Below, one piece after another: positions 36,163 through 44,057 of a stretch of 64,000 nucleotides of DNA. The stretch spans positions 124,001 through 188,000 of the forward strand of contig CAVVDT010000003.1 in assembly GCA_963747005.1 (NCBI GenBank), written 5' to 3'. The position numbers and the translations under genes are program-made. Below the pieces are notes generated by a model. That model saw only the letters and a list, made by a program, of their open reading frames with translations. It did not search any database and had not been told where the DNA came from. This stretch comes from CAVVDT01 sp963747005. Lineage in GTDB: Bacteria; Pseudomonadota; Alphaproteobacteria; Rhizobiales; Aestuariivirgaceae. Position 1 is the first letter of the stretch, and each line of letters opens with the position of its first letter.

Positions 36163-37629
36163 ATGACGCGGCTTATCGTGGTTTCCAACAGAGTTGCCAT
36201 TCCAAGTGCGGATACCTCTCAGACCGGGGGCCTCGCAATCGGCATTGAGAGTGCCCTCAGGGATCGCGGCGGGCTGTGGTTCGGGTGGAGCGGAAAGCTT
36301 GCAGACTCCGGAGAGCCACAACGTCACCGTAAGGTCCGCGGGCGCATTGAGTACCAGACGCTCGATTTACCGAAGGCGGCCTTCCAGGGCTATTATAACG
36401 GCTTTTCCAACCAGGTCCTGTGGCCGCTCGCGCACCGCCGACCCGACCTCGTTTGCTATCGCGCGGAGGATTATCGCGATTACCTGCGGATCAATGCGCT
36501 GTTCGCAACCGAATTGAAATCCCTCTTGCGGCCCGGTGATGCCATCTGGGTCCACGACTACCATCTGATGCCGCTGGCCCAGGCACTTCGCGCGCTGGAC
36601 GTGGGAAATCGCATTGGATTTTTTCTGCACACCCCGTTTGCCGAGCCCTATGAAATGATGCGGTTGCCGATTGCCGACAGCCTTGCAGATTTCCTGTGCC
36701 AATATGATCTCGCCGGCTTCCAGACGCCGGGCGACGTTGAGGCATTTCGGCGGTTTCTCATCGCCACGAGGATTTCGAAGACTGACTGCTTATCACATCA
36801 AGCCAAGCCGCCTCGCAGCGCCGCCTTTCCCATCGGCGTCGAAACACAGGACTTTCACAAACTGGCGGCAGAGGCAAAGATCGTCGATCCGGCTCTTGCG
36901 GCCATGTTTGCTCACCTGGGCAACAACGTGCAGCCGGTCATTGCCGTGGATCGGCTGGATTATAGCAAGGGGGTTCCCGAGCATTTTCAGGCATTTGCGG
37001 CGCTCCTCGACTCCAACCCCGAACTCGTCGGGCGCGTATCGCTGGTGCAGGTGGCGCCGCCCACACGAACAGACATTCCGGCATACAGGTGCGAGGCAAT
37101 ACGGGCAAAACGCGCATTCGCGGACCTGAAGGCAATTCATGATTGCGACAATGCGGTGCCGGCCCAGTTTCTTAATCGCGGTGTGGATCGCACCAGCCTT
37201 GCGGCCGCCTACCACCGCAGCCGGGTAGGTTTGGTGACGCCGTTGCGTGACGGGATGAATCTGGTGGCCAAGGAATATGTCGCGGCACAGGATCGCTTCA
37301 ATCCCGGCGTGCTCGTACTGTCAGGCTTTGCCGGCGCGGCGCGCGAACTATCAGCTGGTGCGCTTATCGTCGATCCGAGAAACAAGGTGGACATGGCCAA
37401 CGCAATACGGCGGGCGCTCCGCATGGACACACACGAACGCCGCGAACGCTGGCTTGCCATGATGTCGGCCATGAAAGCGAACGGTGCCATTGAGTGGTCG
37501 TCGAGCTTCATGGCTGCACTCATGGATCTCGATCAAGACGTCGCTATCCGGTCACTCCCTGAGCGGGTGTACGAAGACGTGCAAGCAACCAGGGCCAATA
37601 CTGCAAGATTGGATCGATTGCCAATCTAG
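36163..37629 (+). CDS. otsA: trehalose-6-phosphate synthase
   Basis: A 488-residue GT20 glycosyltransferase that makes trehalose-6-phosphate from UDP-glucose and glucose-6-phosphate. The N-terminus is LIVVSNRVAIPSADTSQTGG with the glycine-rich loop following. Conserved GT20 motifs: WVHDYHLMPLAQALRAL, GFFLHTPFAEPYEMMRLP, AVDRLDYSKGVPEHF, and the UDP-binding end LVTPLRDGMNLVAKEYVA. Length is normal. No Shine-Dalgarno is visible and an EcfG-type -10 box ends 8 bases upstream. It works with OtsB from the same island and competes with zwf for glucose-6-phosphate. Confidence 0.95.
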   Translation: MTRLIVVSNRVAIPSADTSQTGGLAIGIESALRDRGGLWFGWSGKLADSGEPQRHRKVRGRIEYQTLDLPKAAFQGYYNGFSNQVLWPLAHRRPDLVCYRAEDYRDYLRINALFATELKSLLRPGDAIWVHDYHLMPLAQALRALDVGNRIGFFLHTPFAEPYEMMRLPIADSLADFLCQYDLAGFQTPGDVEAFRRFLIATRISKTDCLSHQAKPPRSAAFPIGVETQDFHKLAAEAKIVDPALAAMFAHLGNNVQPVIAVDRLDYSKGVPEHFQAFAALLDSNPELVGRVSLVQVAPPTRTDIPAYRCEAIRAKRAFADLKAIHDCDNAVPAQFLNRGVDRTSLAAAYHRSRVGLVTPLRDGMNLVAKEYVAAQDRFNPGVLVLSGFAGAARELSAGALIVDPRNKVDMANAIRRALRMDTHERRERWLAMMSAMKANGAIEWSSSFMAALMDLDQDVAIRSLPERVYEDVQATRANTARLDRLPI

Positions 37630-37799
37630 AGTGTCCGTTGCGAAGGACGGTGTCAGGCCTTCCCGCCAATCCTCAGGGCAAGCCGCCGCCAAATGCGCTA
37701 ACCCTTGCGACGACGTTGGCCGGTAGCAGGTTGACGGTCCCCATGAAAGCCCGACTTATTGAGCCGCTCCCAACTTTGTGTTGCGAGTTCATTTTTCGC

Positions 37800-40055
37800 T
37801 CACGTGGAAACCAGCAGCACCGGGGTCTTGGATTTCGCGATGACGCTGGCGGCGGTGGCGCCGAACGACAATCTGTCCCCGACACGCCGAGTGACTCCAA
37901 GGACAGCAAAGTCATATGACTTCTCCTTCATGACGTTGAGAATTGCCAATTCGGGAGAGCGATCAGATATGATCGCGGTGTCGACCGGCTGCTTGTACTG
38001 CTTTGCCAGTTTCACAATGTCCTTGAGAACGGCCTTTCCATCACGGTTGGTTGCCCGTTTATGTCCACGTGTTGTCTCGGCGACATAAAGCACCTCTATC
38101 GGTGCCTTGTGTACGCGGGCGAGCACGATAGCGACCTCAGCGGCATGGCGCGCCGCCGGGGTCGCATTCACCGGCACGAGAATCGGCGAACCGTTACCGT
38201 TTTTGCTGGGGCGTTTGACGCTCGCATTGACCACCAGGGCAAGCGGGCCTTCGAAGGCCGCAGTCAAGCGAGAGACCTTTATGGAGAAGTCGTCCTTGAT
38301 CCATGGCTTGTCGAGACCGATGAACAGCAGGCCGTAGCCCTTCCTCGCCTCATCTGCGACTGCCTTGATGTCGGATCCCTCGCCGTGGCGCACGGTGACA
38401 TCAACGGCAGCGGTTTCTACATTGTCGGGATTGTGCGTCCGAGCCATTGCCTCGTCGGCCGCCTTTACTGCCGCTTCGGCGCTTTCATCGTGGCGGCGGT
38501 CCTGCTCCTCGCGGTGCGTCGACTTCGCACGCGAGCCGCGGTGGGACGCCAACGGCATCACCGTTGTGGGGATACCGCGTGCGCCGGCGAGGATCCCGGC
38601 CAGGCGTGAACCGGCCCTTCCGTTGCAGCTGTCGTCGACGGCGAGCAGCAGCCGCTCGAGAGTGGTGACGAAGCCCTTGGCCTCGATTTTCTCTCGCTGC
38701 AAGCGCTTGGTTTCTGCACGCGACGCCGGCACCCTTTTCAAGCCCATTCGCAGCAGTGGCGGCATGGCCATGGTGGTGACGAGCGCCATGGCGGCGATCA
38801 TGGTGAACAGGTCCTTGCTGAGTTCACCCATGGAGAGGCCTATCGTGCCGATGATGATCTCGGTGGATCCGCGCGCATTCATGCCGCAGGCCAGCGCCAG
38901 CGATTCCCGGTGATTGAGCCCACCGATGGTTCCACCGGCGAAGGCGCCGGCGAACTTTCCAAGGCTCGCGATGGCGATAAGTGCCAGCGCGGCGCCAAGC
39001 AATGCGGGACTGCCCAGGATGGTGAGGTCGGCGCTGAGGCCGGCCATCGCGAAGAATACGGGCATGAAAAAGGCAACGATCAGCCCACGTAACTGCTCTT
39101 GTATGTGACGGCTGAGGATCGGCGACTCACCGACAATTACACCTGCGACGAAGGCACCGAGCACAGTGTGTATGCCAATCAGGTCGGTCGTCACGGCCAT
39201 GACGATCATAACAACCAGCACGACGGTGATGACCGGGAATTCAGACGAGAAGTAGTCGTTGACCCATCGGATCAGCCAGTGAACGATCCTCCGGCCCGCC
39301 GTCAGGCTCACCAACATGAACAGCCCCGCTCCCAGAACGATCCTGAGAACTGTCCAGAGCGTGAGGTTTCCATCTGCGGCAATACCGAACGTGATGGCCA
39401 CGATGACCCAGCCGATGGTGTCCTCGAGGATGGCCGAGGCGACGATCACCTGCCCGAGATTGCGTCGGCCAAATTTCATTTCGCGCACCACAGCCGCGAC
39501 GGTCTTGATCGAGGAGATCGACAGTGCCGTGCCCAGGAACAGCGAAGTAACCAACCGGGCCTTGGGATGGGGCAACAGCGCGGCCGGCATCAACATGCCA
39601 AATGCGAAACCGGCGAGAAGCGGTACGGCGACCCCGGCTACCGAAACGGAAACTGCCGCGCGCTTCACGGTACTGACCAGTTTCAGATCGGTCTCCATTC
39701 CCGTGAGCAGTAGCAACACCAGGATGCCGAACTGCGAGATCGCTTCAAGCATCGTCTTCTGGGCGGCGTTGACGGGGAAAAGCGCACCATGCAGGTCCGG
39801 CCAAATTAGGCCGAGCAGGGAGGGACCGAGCATTATGCCCGCCAGGAGATAACCCATCACAGACGGCTGGCCAACTTTGATCATGATCTCGCCCATGACC
39901 CGGCCGACAAGCATCAGGATGCCAAGCTGTATGAAGAACACAATCTCGCTCGCACCGGGGGTGCCCTCGGCCGCGAGGGCAGGAACCGCGCTGATTGCCA
40001 GCACTGCCGGACATAAGCAGATCGGCAGGCAAACTTGGCGCAGTACGGATTGCAT
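37800..40055 (-). CDS. CPA2-type cation/proton antiporter fused to universal-stress domains
   Basis: A 751-residue membrane protein. ATG 40055 gives a hydrophobic leader (MQSVLRQVCLPICLCPAVLA) ending near ALAAEG. About 12 membrane segments of the Na+/H+ exchanger (KefB/CPA2) type follow to ~residue 440, with GQPSVMGYLLAGIMLGPSLL, ASAILEDTIGWVIVA (acidic ion site) and ACGMNARGSTEIIIG. The cytoplasmic C-terminus has two universal-stress-like domains: about 470-600 (ERLLLAVDDS) and 620-751 (SPILVPVNATPAARHAAEVA to FGATAASVIAKSKTPVLLV). The tail probably senses nucleotides or stress and gates ion exchange (inference). Convergent with otsA. Confidence 0.9.
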   Translation of the reverse strand: MQSVLRQVCLPICLCPAVLAISAVPALAAEGTPGASEIVFFIQLGILMLVGRVMGEIMIKVGQPSVMGYLLAGIMLGPSLLGLIWPDLHGALFPVNAAQKTMLEAISQFGILVLLLLTGMETDLKLVSTVKRAAVSVSVAGVAVPLLAGFAFGMLMPAALLPHPKARLVTSLFLGTALSISSIKTVAAVVREMKFGRRNLGQVIVASAILEDTIGWVIVAITFGIAADGNLTLWTVLRIVLGAGLFMLVSLTAGRRIVHWLIRWVNDYFSSEFPVITVVLVVMIVMAVTTDLIGIHTVLGAFVAGVIVGESPILSRHIQEQLRGLIVAFFMPVFFAMAGLSADLTILGSPALLGAALALIAIASLGKFAGAFAGGTIGGLNHRESLALACGMNARGSTEIIIGTIGLSMGELSKDLFTMIAAMALVTTMAMPPLLRMGLKRVPASRAETKRLQREKIEAKGFVTTLERLLLAVDDSCNGRAGSRLAGILAGARGIPTTVMPLASHRGSRAKSTHREEQDRRHDESAEAAVKAADEAMARTHNPDNVETAAVDVTVRHGEGSDIKAVADEARKGYGLLFIGLDKPWIKDDFSIKVSRLTAAFEGPLALVVNASVKRPSKNGNGSPILVPVNATPAARHAAEVAIVLARVHKAPIEVLYVAETTRGHKRATNRDGKAVLKDIVKLAKQYKQPVDTAIISDRSPELAILNVMKEKSYDFAVLGVTRRVGDRLSFGATAASVIAKSKTPVLLVST

Positions 40056-40348
40056 GAGTGCCACCCCGGAGTATGATTCACAAAGCGCCGCCAATACCAA
40101 AGGTCCTGAGGTTTGACCTATTTCACCAGGATGATTTTGCCCGCAGGCTAGGCGCGACTGGCACCGACGTCGTCCGACTTCAAGCCAGGCGCAACAAGAC
40201 CGATGATACGGAGGCCGAGGTCGAAATCAGCGAGATTCAAATGCAGCACGACGGCATCGGCTCGAACATTTCAGGTTGAAAGGGAACCGCTCCGGCCGGC
40301 GGGGGACCCGGCCGAAATGGTCAATCGCGTTTTTGCGTGAGGCGGGTG
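40056..40348. other. intergenic, no gene seen
   Basis: About 290 bases separate the antiporter gene start and the DUF1328 gene end, both on the minus strand. It should hold the antiporter promoter, but no GGAAC box is present on that strand. A plus-strand frame (40058-40279) has no family. Confidence 0.35.
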
Positions 40349-40513
40349 TCAGACCCTTCGACCGATGTGGAGGAAGAAGCTGACCACCAGGCCAATCAGA
40401 AATACGAAAAACAGAATCTGAGCGACCGTGGCGGAAGCACCTGCTATGCCGCCAAAGCCAAGAAAGCCGGCAATCACGGCGACGATAAGAAAAGTTAAGA
40501 CCCAACCAAGCAT
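40349..40513 (-). CDS. DUF1328 small membrane protein (UPF0391)
   Basis: A 54-residue protein from ATG 40513 behind GGAGG. It begins MLGWVLTFLIVAVIAGFLGF and consists of two hydrophobic helices with GIAGASATVAQILFFVFLIG, the DUF1328 signature. Such proteins are widespread in proteobacteria and are often strongly stress-induced; molecular function is unknown. An EcfG-type promoter lies 32-56 bases upstream. It stands alone, downstream of the DUF3618 operon, on the same strand. Confidence 0.9.
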   Translation of the reverse strand: MLGWVLTFLIVAVIAGFLGFGGIAGASATVAQILFFVFLIGLVVSFFLHIGRRV

Positions 40514-40544
40514 ATCAACCTCCATTAAGCTTGTATTGAACTTA

Positions 40545-40569
40545 AACTCCACAAATCGGATTTGGTTCC
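40545..40569 (-). promoter_or_regulatory. EcfG-type promoter before the DUF1328 gene
   Basis: Minus strand: GGAAC (40569-40565), 17 bases, GTT (40547-40545), i.e. GGAAC-N16-AGTT. It lies 32 bases upstream of the ATG, an ordinary distance for a promoter. Confidence 0.55.
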
Positions 40570-40593
40570 ACCTTTATCCACGTCCTCATTCAC

Positions 40594-41478
40594 CTAACTG
40601 TTCATAGTGCGGCTCGCAGAACCGTTGGTCGCCGCGGTTGACGTCTTGTCCGCTCGCCTGCCCGTGCGCCGGACGGGCCTGACGGTGGTCGACTTCTCGC
40701 TGGCAGCCGATTTCTGGCCCGTCGCCTTGCCACGAGACGCGTTTGGCTTCTTTGCCTTTGCCCTGCTCGCAGAGCGCACCTTGCTGCGCGAGCGCGTGCT
40801 TGCGGTCGAGGGAGAACTGCGCCTCGGGATTCGGTGCTTCTCGCTCACCTCAGGGTCCTTCATGGCGGTCGCGAACGTGCCGATCGCCGCGCCGGCAGCG
40901 ACACAGACCAAAGCCGCCGGAATGGGATTCTGCCGTACCCATTTGGCGCTGCGGGTGCCTGCCTTGCGCACCGCATCGGGCACATCAGACGCCGCGTCGT
41001 ATGCCTGTTGTCCGTATTCTGACACCTGATCGACAAGAGAACTGCTTGCATCGCCGACGCTGGAGGCCGCCATCGCGGCCTTGTCGCCAATGCCGGAAGC
41101 AAGGTCGACCGATGCGCCCTTCACCTCACGCACAAAGCGGTTCGCAGAGCGCTTCAGATCCTCGTAGGCCTGGCCCACACGCGTCGCGGCTTCATCCGAC
41201 ATGCGGCCGGAGCTCTTTGATCCGGCAGTGGCCCGGCTGCCAGCCATCAACGCCAGTCCTCCGACGACCAGAAGCACCGGGACAGGGTTCTCGCGCACTG
41301 CCTTTATCGCCCGATTGGCGGTGTATTCGCCATCCGCAACGGTGAGGGATGCGATGCGGCTGATTATTGCACCCAGGGACAATTCGTGATTGAGCATGCT
41401 CATTCTGATATCGATCCTTTCTCGCGTCTGTGCAATTTCGTCTTCAATTTCGGTGGGGGACTTGCTCACGACGGCCAT
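40594..41478 (-). CDS. DUF3618-domain membrane protein
   Basis: A 294-residue protein. It starts MAVVSKSPTEIEDEIAQTRERID, the DUF3618 N-terminal motif. One hydrophobic segment near 70-85 (ENPVPVLLVVGGLALMAG) and another near 185-205 (QNPIPAALVCVAAGAAIGTF) frame an Ala/Ser-rich stretch resembling YqjD/ElaB-type proteins. The last ~80 residues are a Lys/Arg/Ser-rich low-complexity tail. It overlaps the DUF1469 gene by 13 bases. Likely an inner-membrane stress protein; exact role unknown. Confidence 0.82.
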   Translation of the reverse strand: MAVVSKSPTEIEDEIAQTRERIDIRMSMLNHELSLGAIISRIASLTVADGEYTANRAIKAVRENPVPVLLVVGGLALMAGSRATAGSKSSGRMSDEAATRVGQAYEDLKRSANRFVREVKGASVDLASGIGDKAAMAASSVGDASSSLVDQVSEYGQQAYDAASDVPDAVRKAGTRSAKWVRQNPIPAALVCVAAGAAIGTFATAMKDPEVSEKHRIPRRSSPSTASTRSRSKVRSASRAKAKKPNASRGKATGQKSAASEKSTTVRPVRRTGRRADKTSTAATNGSASRTMNS

Positions 41479-41864
41479 CCTGCCTTCAGGCGGCGTGCGT
41501 CATCCGCAATCGACGCCATGGTGCGGTTGAGGCCAAGATTTTCCGGGTCCAGCCGGCTGGCGCCCACACCGAAGGCAATCACTGCGGCCACCGCAAGTAT
41601 CGAGCCGGTCATGATGGCAGCGAGCCAATCCGGCATCAGTTTCGCAAGTGCGACCACCGCGACTTGCGCCAGGATGACCACACTGGCCAAGCCGAACAAA
41701 AGGCCGACGACGATCGCCACCATTGCGGTGCGAACCTGGCTTGCTTTTTCACCGATCTCCGCCTTCGCGAGACCGATCTCCTGGCGGACCAGCAGGATCA
41801 TGTCCTCCAGCAGGCCACGCGCCGTCATCAACAGTGAAACCTGTTCGTCATCCGGATGCTTCAT
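41466..41864 (-). CDS. DUF1469 / phage-holin-superfamily-like membrane protein
   Basis: A 132-residue protein. An N-terminal amphipathic helix (LLEDMILLVRQEIGLAKAEIGEKASQ) is followed by two transmembrane segments (MVAIVVGLLFGLASVVILA and a second around 75-100). This arrangement matches the YqjE/DUF1469 family, which is usually encoded between YqjD-like and DUF3618 genes, as here. It overlaps both neighbours (13 and 4 bases), so the three genes form one tightly coupled operon. Confidence 0.83.
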   Translation of the reverse strand: MKHPDDEQVSLLMTARGLLEDMILLVRQEIGLAKAEIGEKASQVRTAMVAIVVGLLFGLASVVILAQVAVVALAKLMPDWLAAIMTGSILAVAAVIAFGVGASRLDPENLGLNRTMASIADDARRLKAGWPS

Positions 41865-42301
41865 CTGCCGTTGCCTTTGGGCTTTGGTGCGCTTTCCTCA
41901 GGCACTGCCCTTATGACCTGCACGGTAGCGAGGACGAGGGCAAACGCCGCGATCGTTGAAGTGACCGGGCGGCGCCGAATGAAATCTTCCGCCGTCTCAA
42001 CCATAGCTCTGAGGCCTTTCGGGTCCACCAGATTGCCAAGTTGGCGACTTTGTCGAGCGAGGGTGCGCACGTATTGAGCCGTCAGTTCATGATCGTCGCG
42101 TGCAAACTGATTGGCTGCAGCGTCGATGACCCGTCCCGCATCGGAGAAATAGGCTTCCGCCTGGCTGCGCCGCGCTTCCAGCGAGCGGGTGGCGGTGGCC
42201 TTCGTCTCCCGCACAAGTCGAACGCCAACCGCGGTCGCCAGCTTTTTGGCTCTCTGCGACCCATCTGCGGGTGCGTGACTTGCGGAACTGGCCGCTGACA
42301 T
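41861..42301 (-). CDS. hypothetical membrane-anchored protein, first gene of the DUF3618 operon
   Basis: A 146-residue protein from ATG 42301, 8 bases after AGAAGG. It is mostly a charged helix (LVRETKATATRSLEARRSQA, AANQFARDDHELTAQYVRTL) followed by one C-terminal transmembrane helix (STIAAFALVLATVQVIRAV). The layout resembles YqjD-like ribosome- or membrane-tethered proteins, but I do not recognise a named family. Its stop overlaps the DUF1469 start by four bases. An EcfG-like promoter lies about 55 bases upstream. Confidence 0.7.
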   Translation of the reverse strand: MSAASSASHAPADGSQRAKKLATAVGVRLVRETKATATRSLEARRSQAEAYFSDAGRVIDAAANQFARDDHELTAQYVRTLARQSRQLGNLVDPKGLRAMVETAEDFIRRRPVTSTIAAFALVLATVQVIRAVPEESAPKPKGNGR

Positions 42302-42353
42302 GGGAATTACCTTCTGCATGAACGCCGGCAAATCGGCCCGGTCTTGGCAAGAC

Positions 42354-42379
42354 AACTCGGCCGCATGCCCCCGGGTTCC
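42354..42379 (-). promoter_or_regulatory. EcfG-like promoter before the DUF3618 operon
   Basis: Minus strand: GGAAC (42379-42375), 18 bases, GTT (42356-42354), i.e. GGAAC-N17-AGTT. Its distance (about 53 bases) to the ATG at 42301 is suitable. The -10 box lacks the usual C. Confidence 0.45.
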
Positions 42380-42639
42380 AAGGGTTGCCGCAACTCAGGC
42401 GGAACGAAATGCTTCTTCGTGCGATGCTTCGCGGCGTGCGGGCGAGGCAGATACGGAGTCTTCGGGCGCCCTTGCGAAGGGCACGCACTTCGCCATTCCC
42501 GACATGGCGGCCTTTTGGAACGCACCCACGAGTGCGCCACGATCGTTCACAACTTTCGCAACCAAGATGTCGTGAACTCGTTAACCAAGGAGAACGCTCG
42601 TGCGTCCTGTGTCAGCGAACTCCGAGACTGGTGACGATC

Positions 42640-42789
42640 ATGCTCTCCACCACCTTTCTTCTGGTCCTCATAATCCTGCTGATTGCCGCTCTTCCATCCT
42701 GGGGTCACAGTCGCGATTGGGGCTACGGGCCCGCTGGCGGGCTATTGATAGCCGTCTTGCTGGTCGCGATGCTGACCGGCCGGGTCTAG
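42640..42789 (+). CDS. DUF3309 small membrane protein
   Basis: A 49-residue protein that starts MLSTTFLLVLIILLIAALP and continues WGHSRDWGYGPAGGLLIAVL, the DUF3309 pattern of two hydrophobic segments with a Trp-His/Tyr-Gly turn between them. Often near DUF1328 genes and considered stress-related; function unknown. No strong ribosome binding site and no EcfG box are seen upstream. Confidence 0.82.
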   Translation: MLSTTFLLVLIILLIAALPSWGHSRDWGYGPAGGLLIAVLLVAMLTGRV

Positions 42790-43202
42790 TCAACGCCATG
42801 GCATCGCCAGCCGAACACGGAATGCGGCAATCGTTGCACGACTGAGCCGCGGGCCCTGCCGCATCTCCTGGCATCGGCGGCTTTGGCCGGATCCGATGGC
42901 CCCACGAGGGAACCCGACAACCACGCAGCAGACCGGGTTCGCTGGTGACGCTATTGCACGAGCGCCGTTCGATCGCGACTTGAAGCTGCACCGATAGGGA
43001 ACTTTGCCGGCGCTCGCGAGTTATCGCAAAGGAGCAATCCGCCTGCCCCGTGAAAGCCCAAAGCGCCATATAGGTCGCTCGACGACAGAGCCTGGTTCCG
43101 AAACCGAAACGGCCGCGGTAGTCGGCTGATGCGGTTCTGCAAGCATCTGGTGGACTCGTATGAAATCACGCGCAACGGCTTCGGTCTGCTGAGGTCTGAC
43201 GA
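42790..43202. other. intergenic, upstream of the quinol oxidase operon
   Basis: About 410 bases without a gene. A weak EcfG-like pair, GGAAC (42998-43002), 17 bases, GTT (43020-43022), lies 180 bases before cyoA. Nothing else is recognised. Confidence 0.35.
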
Positions 43203-44057
43203 ATGAGGATATCGCGCGGCCGACTTCTTCGTTTCGCTATGCTGTCTTTGCTTTTCCTCACCGGATGCGACGCCTTGCGGCACGGTGTCATGCACCACGC
43301 CGGGCCGATTGCCGCGAGCCAGTGGCAGCTCAGTGTGATCGTGGGTATTGTCCTGGTCTTCGTCGCCGGGCCGGTGTTGCTGCTCACACCGCTCATCGCC
43401 TGGCACTACCGGCTGTCGAACAAGAACAGCGCTTTCAAGCCAGATTGGACCTTCTCCTGGATTCTCGAAGGGTTCATCTGGATCCCGCCGACCGGCATCG
43501 TCATCGGCCTCGGATTCGTGCTGTGGCATTATACGCATACGCTCGATCCCTATCGTCCGATCGCGTCGAACCAGCAGGCGCTGGAAATTCAGGCGGTAGC
43601 ACTCGACTGGAAATGGCTGTTCATTTATCCCGACAGCCAAGTTGCGGCTGTCAACCAGATGGCGATCCCGGTCGGTCGCCCGGTTCACATCAGTCTGACC
43701 AGCGGCACGGTGATGCAATCGATGCTCGTACCGCGGCTTGCCGGACAGATTTACGCAATGGCAGGGATGACAACCCAGCTTAATCTTGCCGCCAGCAAGC
43801 CTGGCGTCTTCCGCGGCGAAAACACACAGTTCAACGGTAGGGGATTCCAGAATGAGAAGTTCGATGTCGTAGCGCTTTCGGCGGTCGACTATGGGCGCTG
43901 GCTAACGCGGGCGCGGGCGTCGGCGCATCCGCTCGACGGCAAGGCGCTGGCACAGCTGTTCCAGCAGTCCTCGCCACGACAACCGACTTTCTTCTCATCG
44001 GTCCCGCCGGGCCTGTTCAAGCACATTCTCGTCTGGTCGCAGGAACCGAAGCCATGA
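43203..44057 (+). CDS. cyoA: quinol oxidase subunit II (bo3 type)
   Basis: A 284-residue lipoprotein. The signal peptide ends in the lipobox LLFLTGC, so it is lipid-anchored. Two membrane segments follow (VIVGIVLVFVAGPVLLL; ILEGFIWIPPTGIVIGLGFV), then a periplasmic cupredoxin domain with LDWKWLFIYPD and MAIPVGRPVHISLTS. The CuA ligand cysteines are absent (the loop reads NTQFNGRGFQNEKF), so it uses quinol, not cytochrome c. Slightly shorter than E. coli CyoA (315). First gene of cyoABCD; its stop overlaps the cyoB start. Confidence 0.92.
   Translation: MRISRGRLLRFAMLSLLFLTGCDALRHGVMHHAGPIAASQWQLSVIVGIVLVFVAGPVLLLTPLIAWHYRLSNKNSAFKPDWTFSWILEGFIWIPPTGIVIGLGFVLWHYTHTLDPYRPIASNQQALEIQAVALDWKWLFIYPDSQVAAVNQMAIPVGRPVHISLTSGTVMQSMLVPRLAGQIYAMAGMTTQLNLAASKPGVFRGENTQFNGRGFQNEKFDVVALSAVDYGRWLTRARASAHPLDGKALAQLFQQSSPRQPTFFSSVPPGLFKHILVWSQEPKP

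Noticed and set aside
40058..40279. Plus-strand 73-codon ORF between the antiporter and DUF1328 genes
   Set aside because: No ribosome binding site and no recognisable family; too weak to call a gene.
42400..42545. Two GGAAC sites before the DUF3309 gene
   Set aside because: Neither is followed by NGTT at the right spacing.
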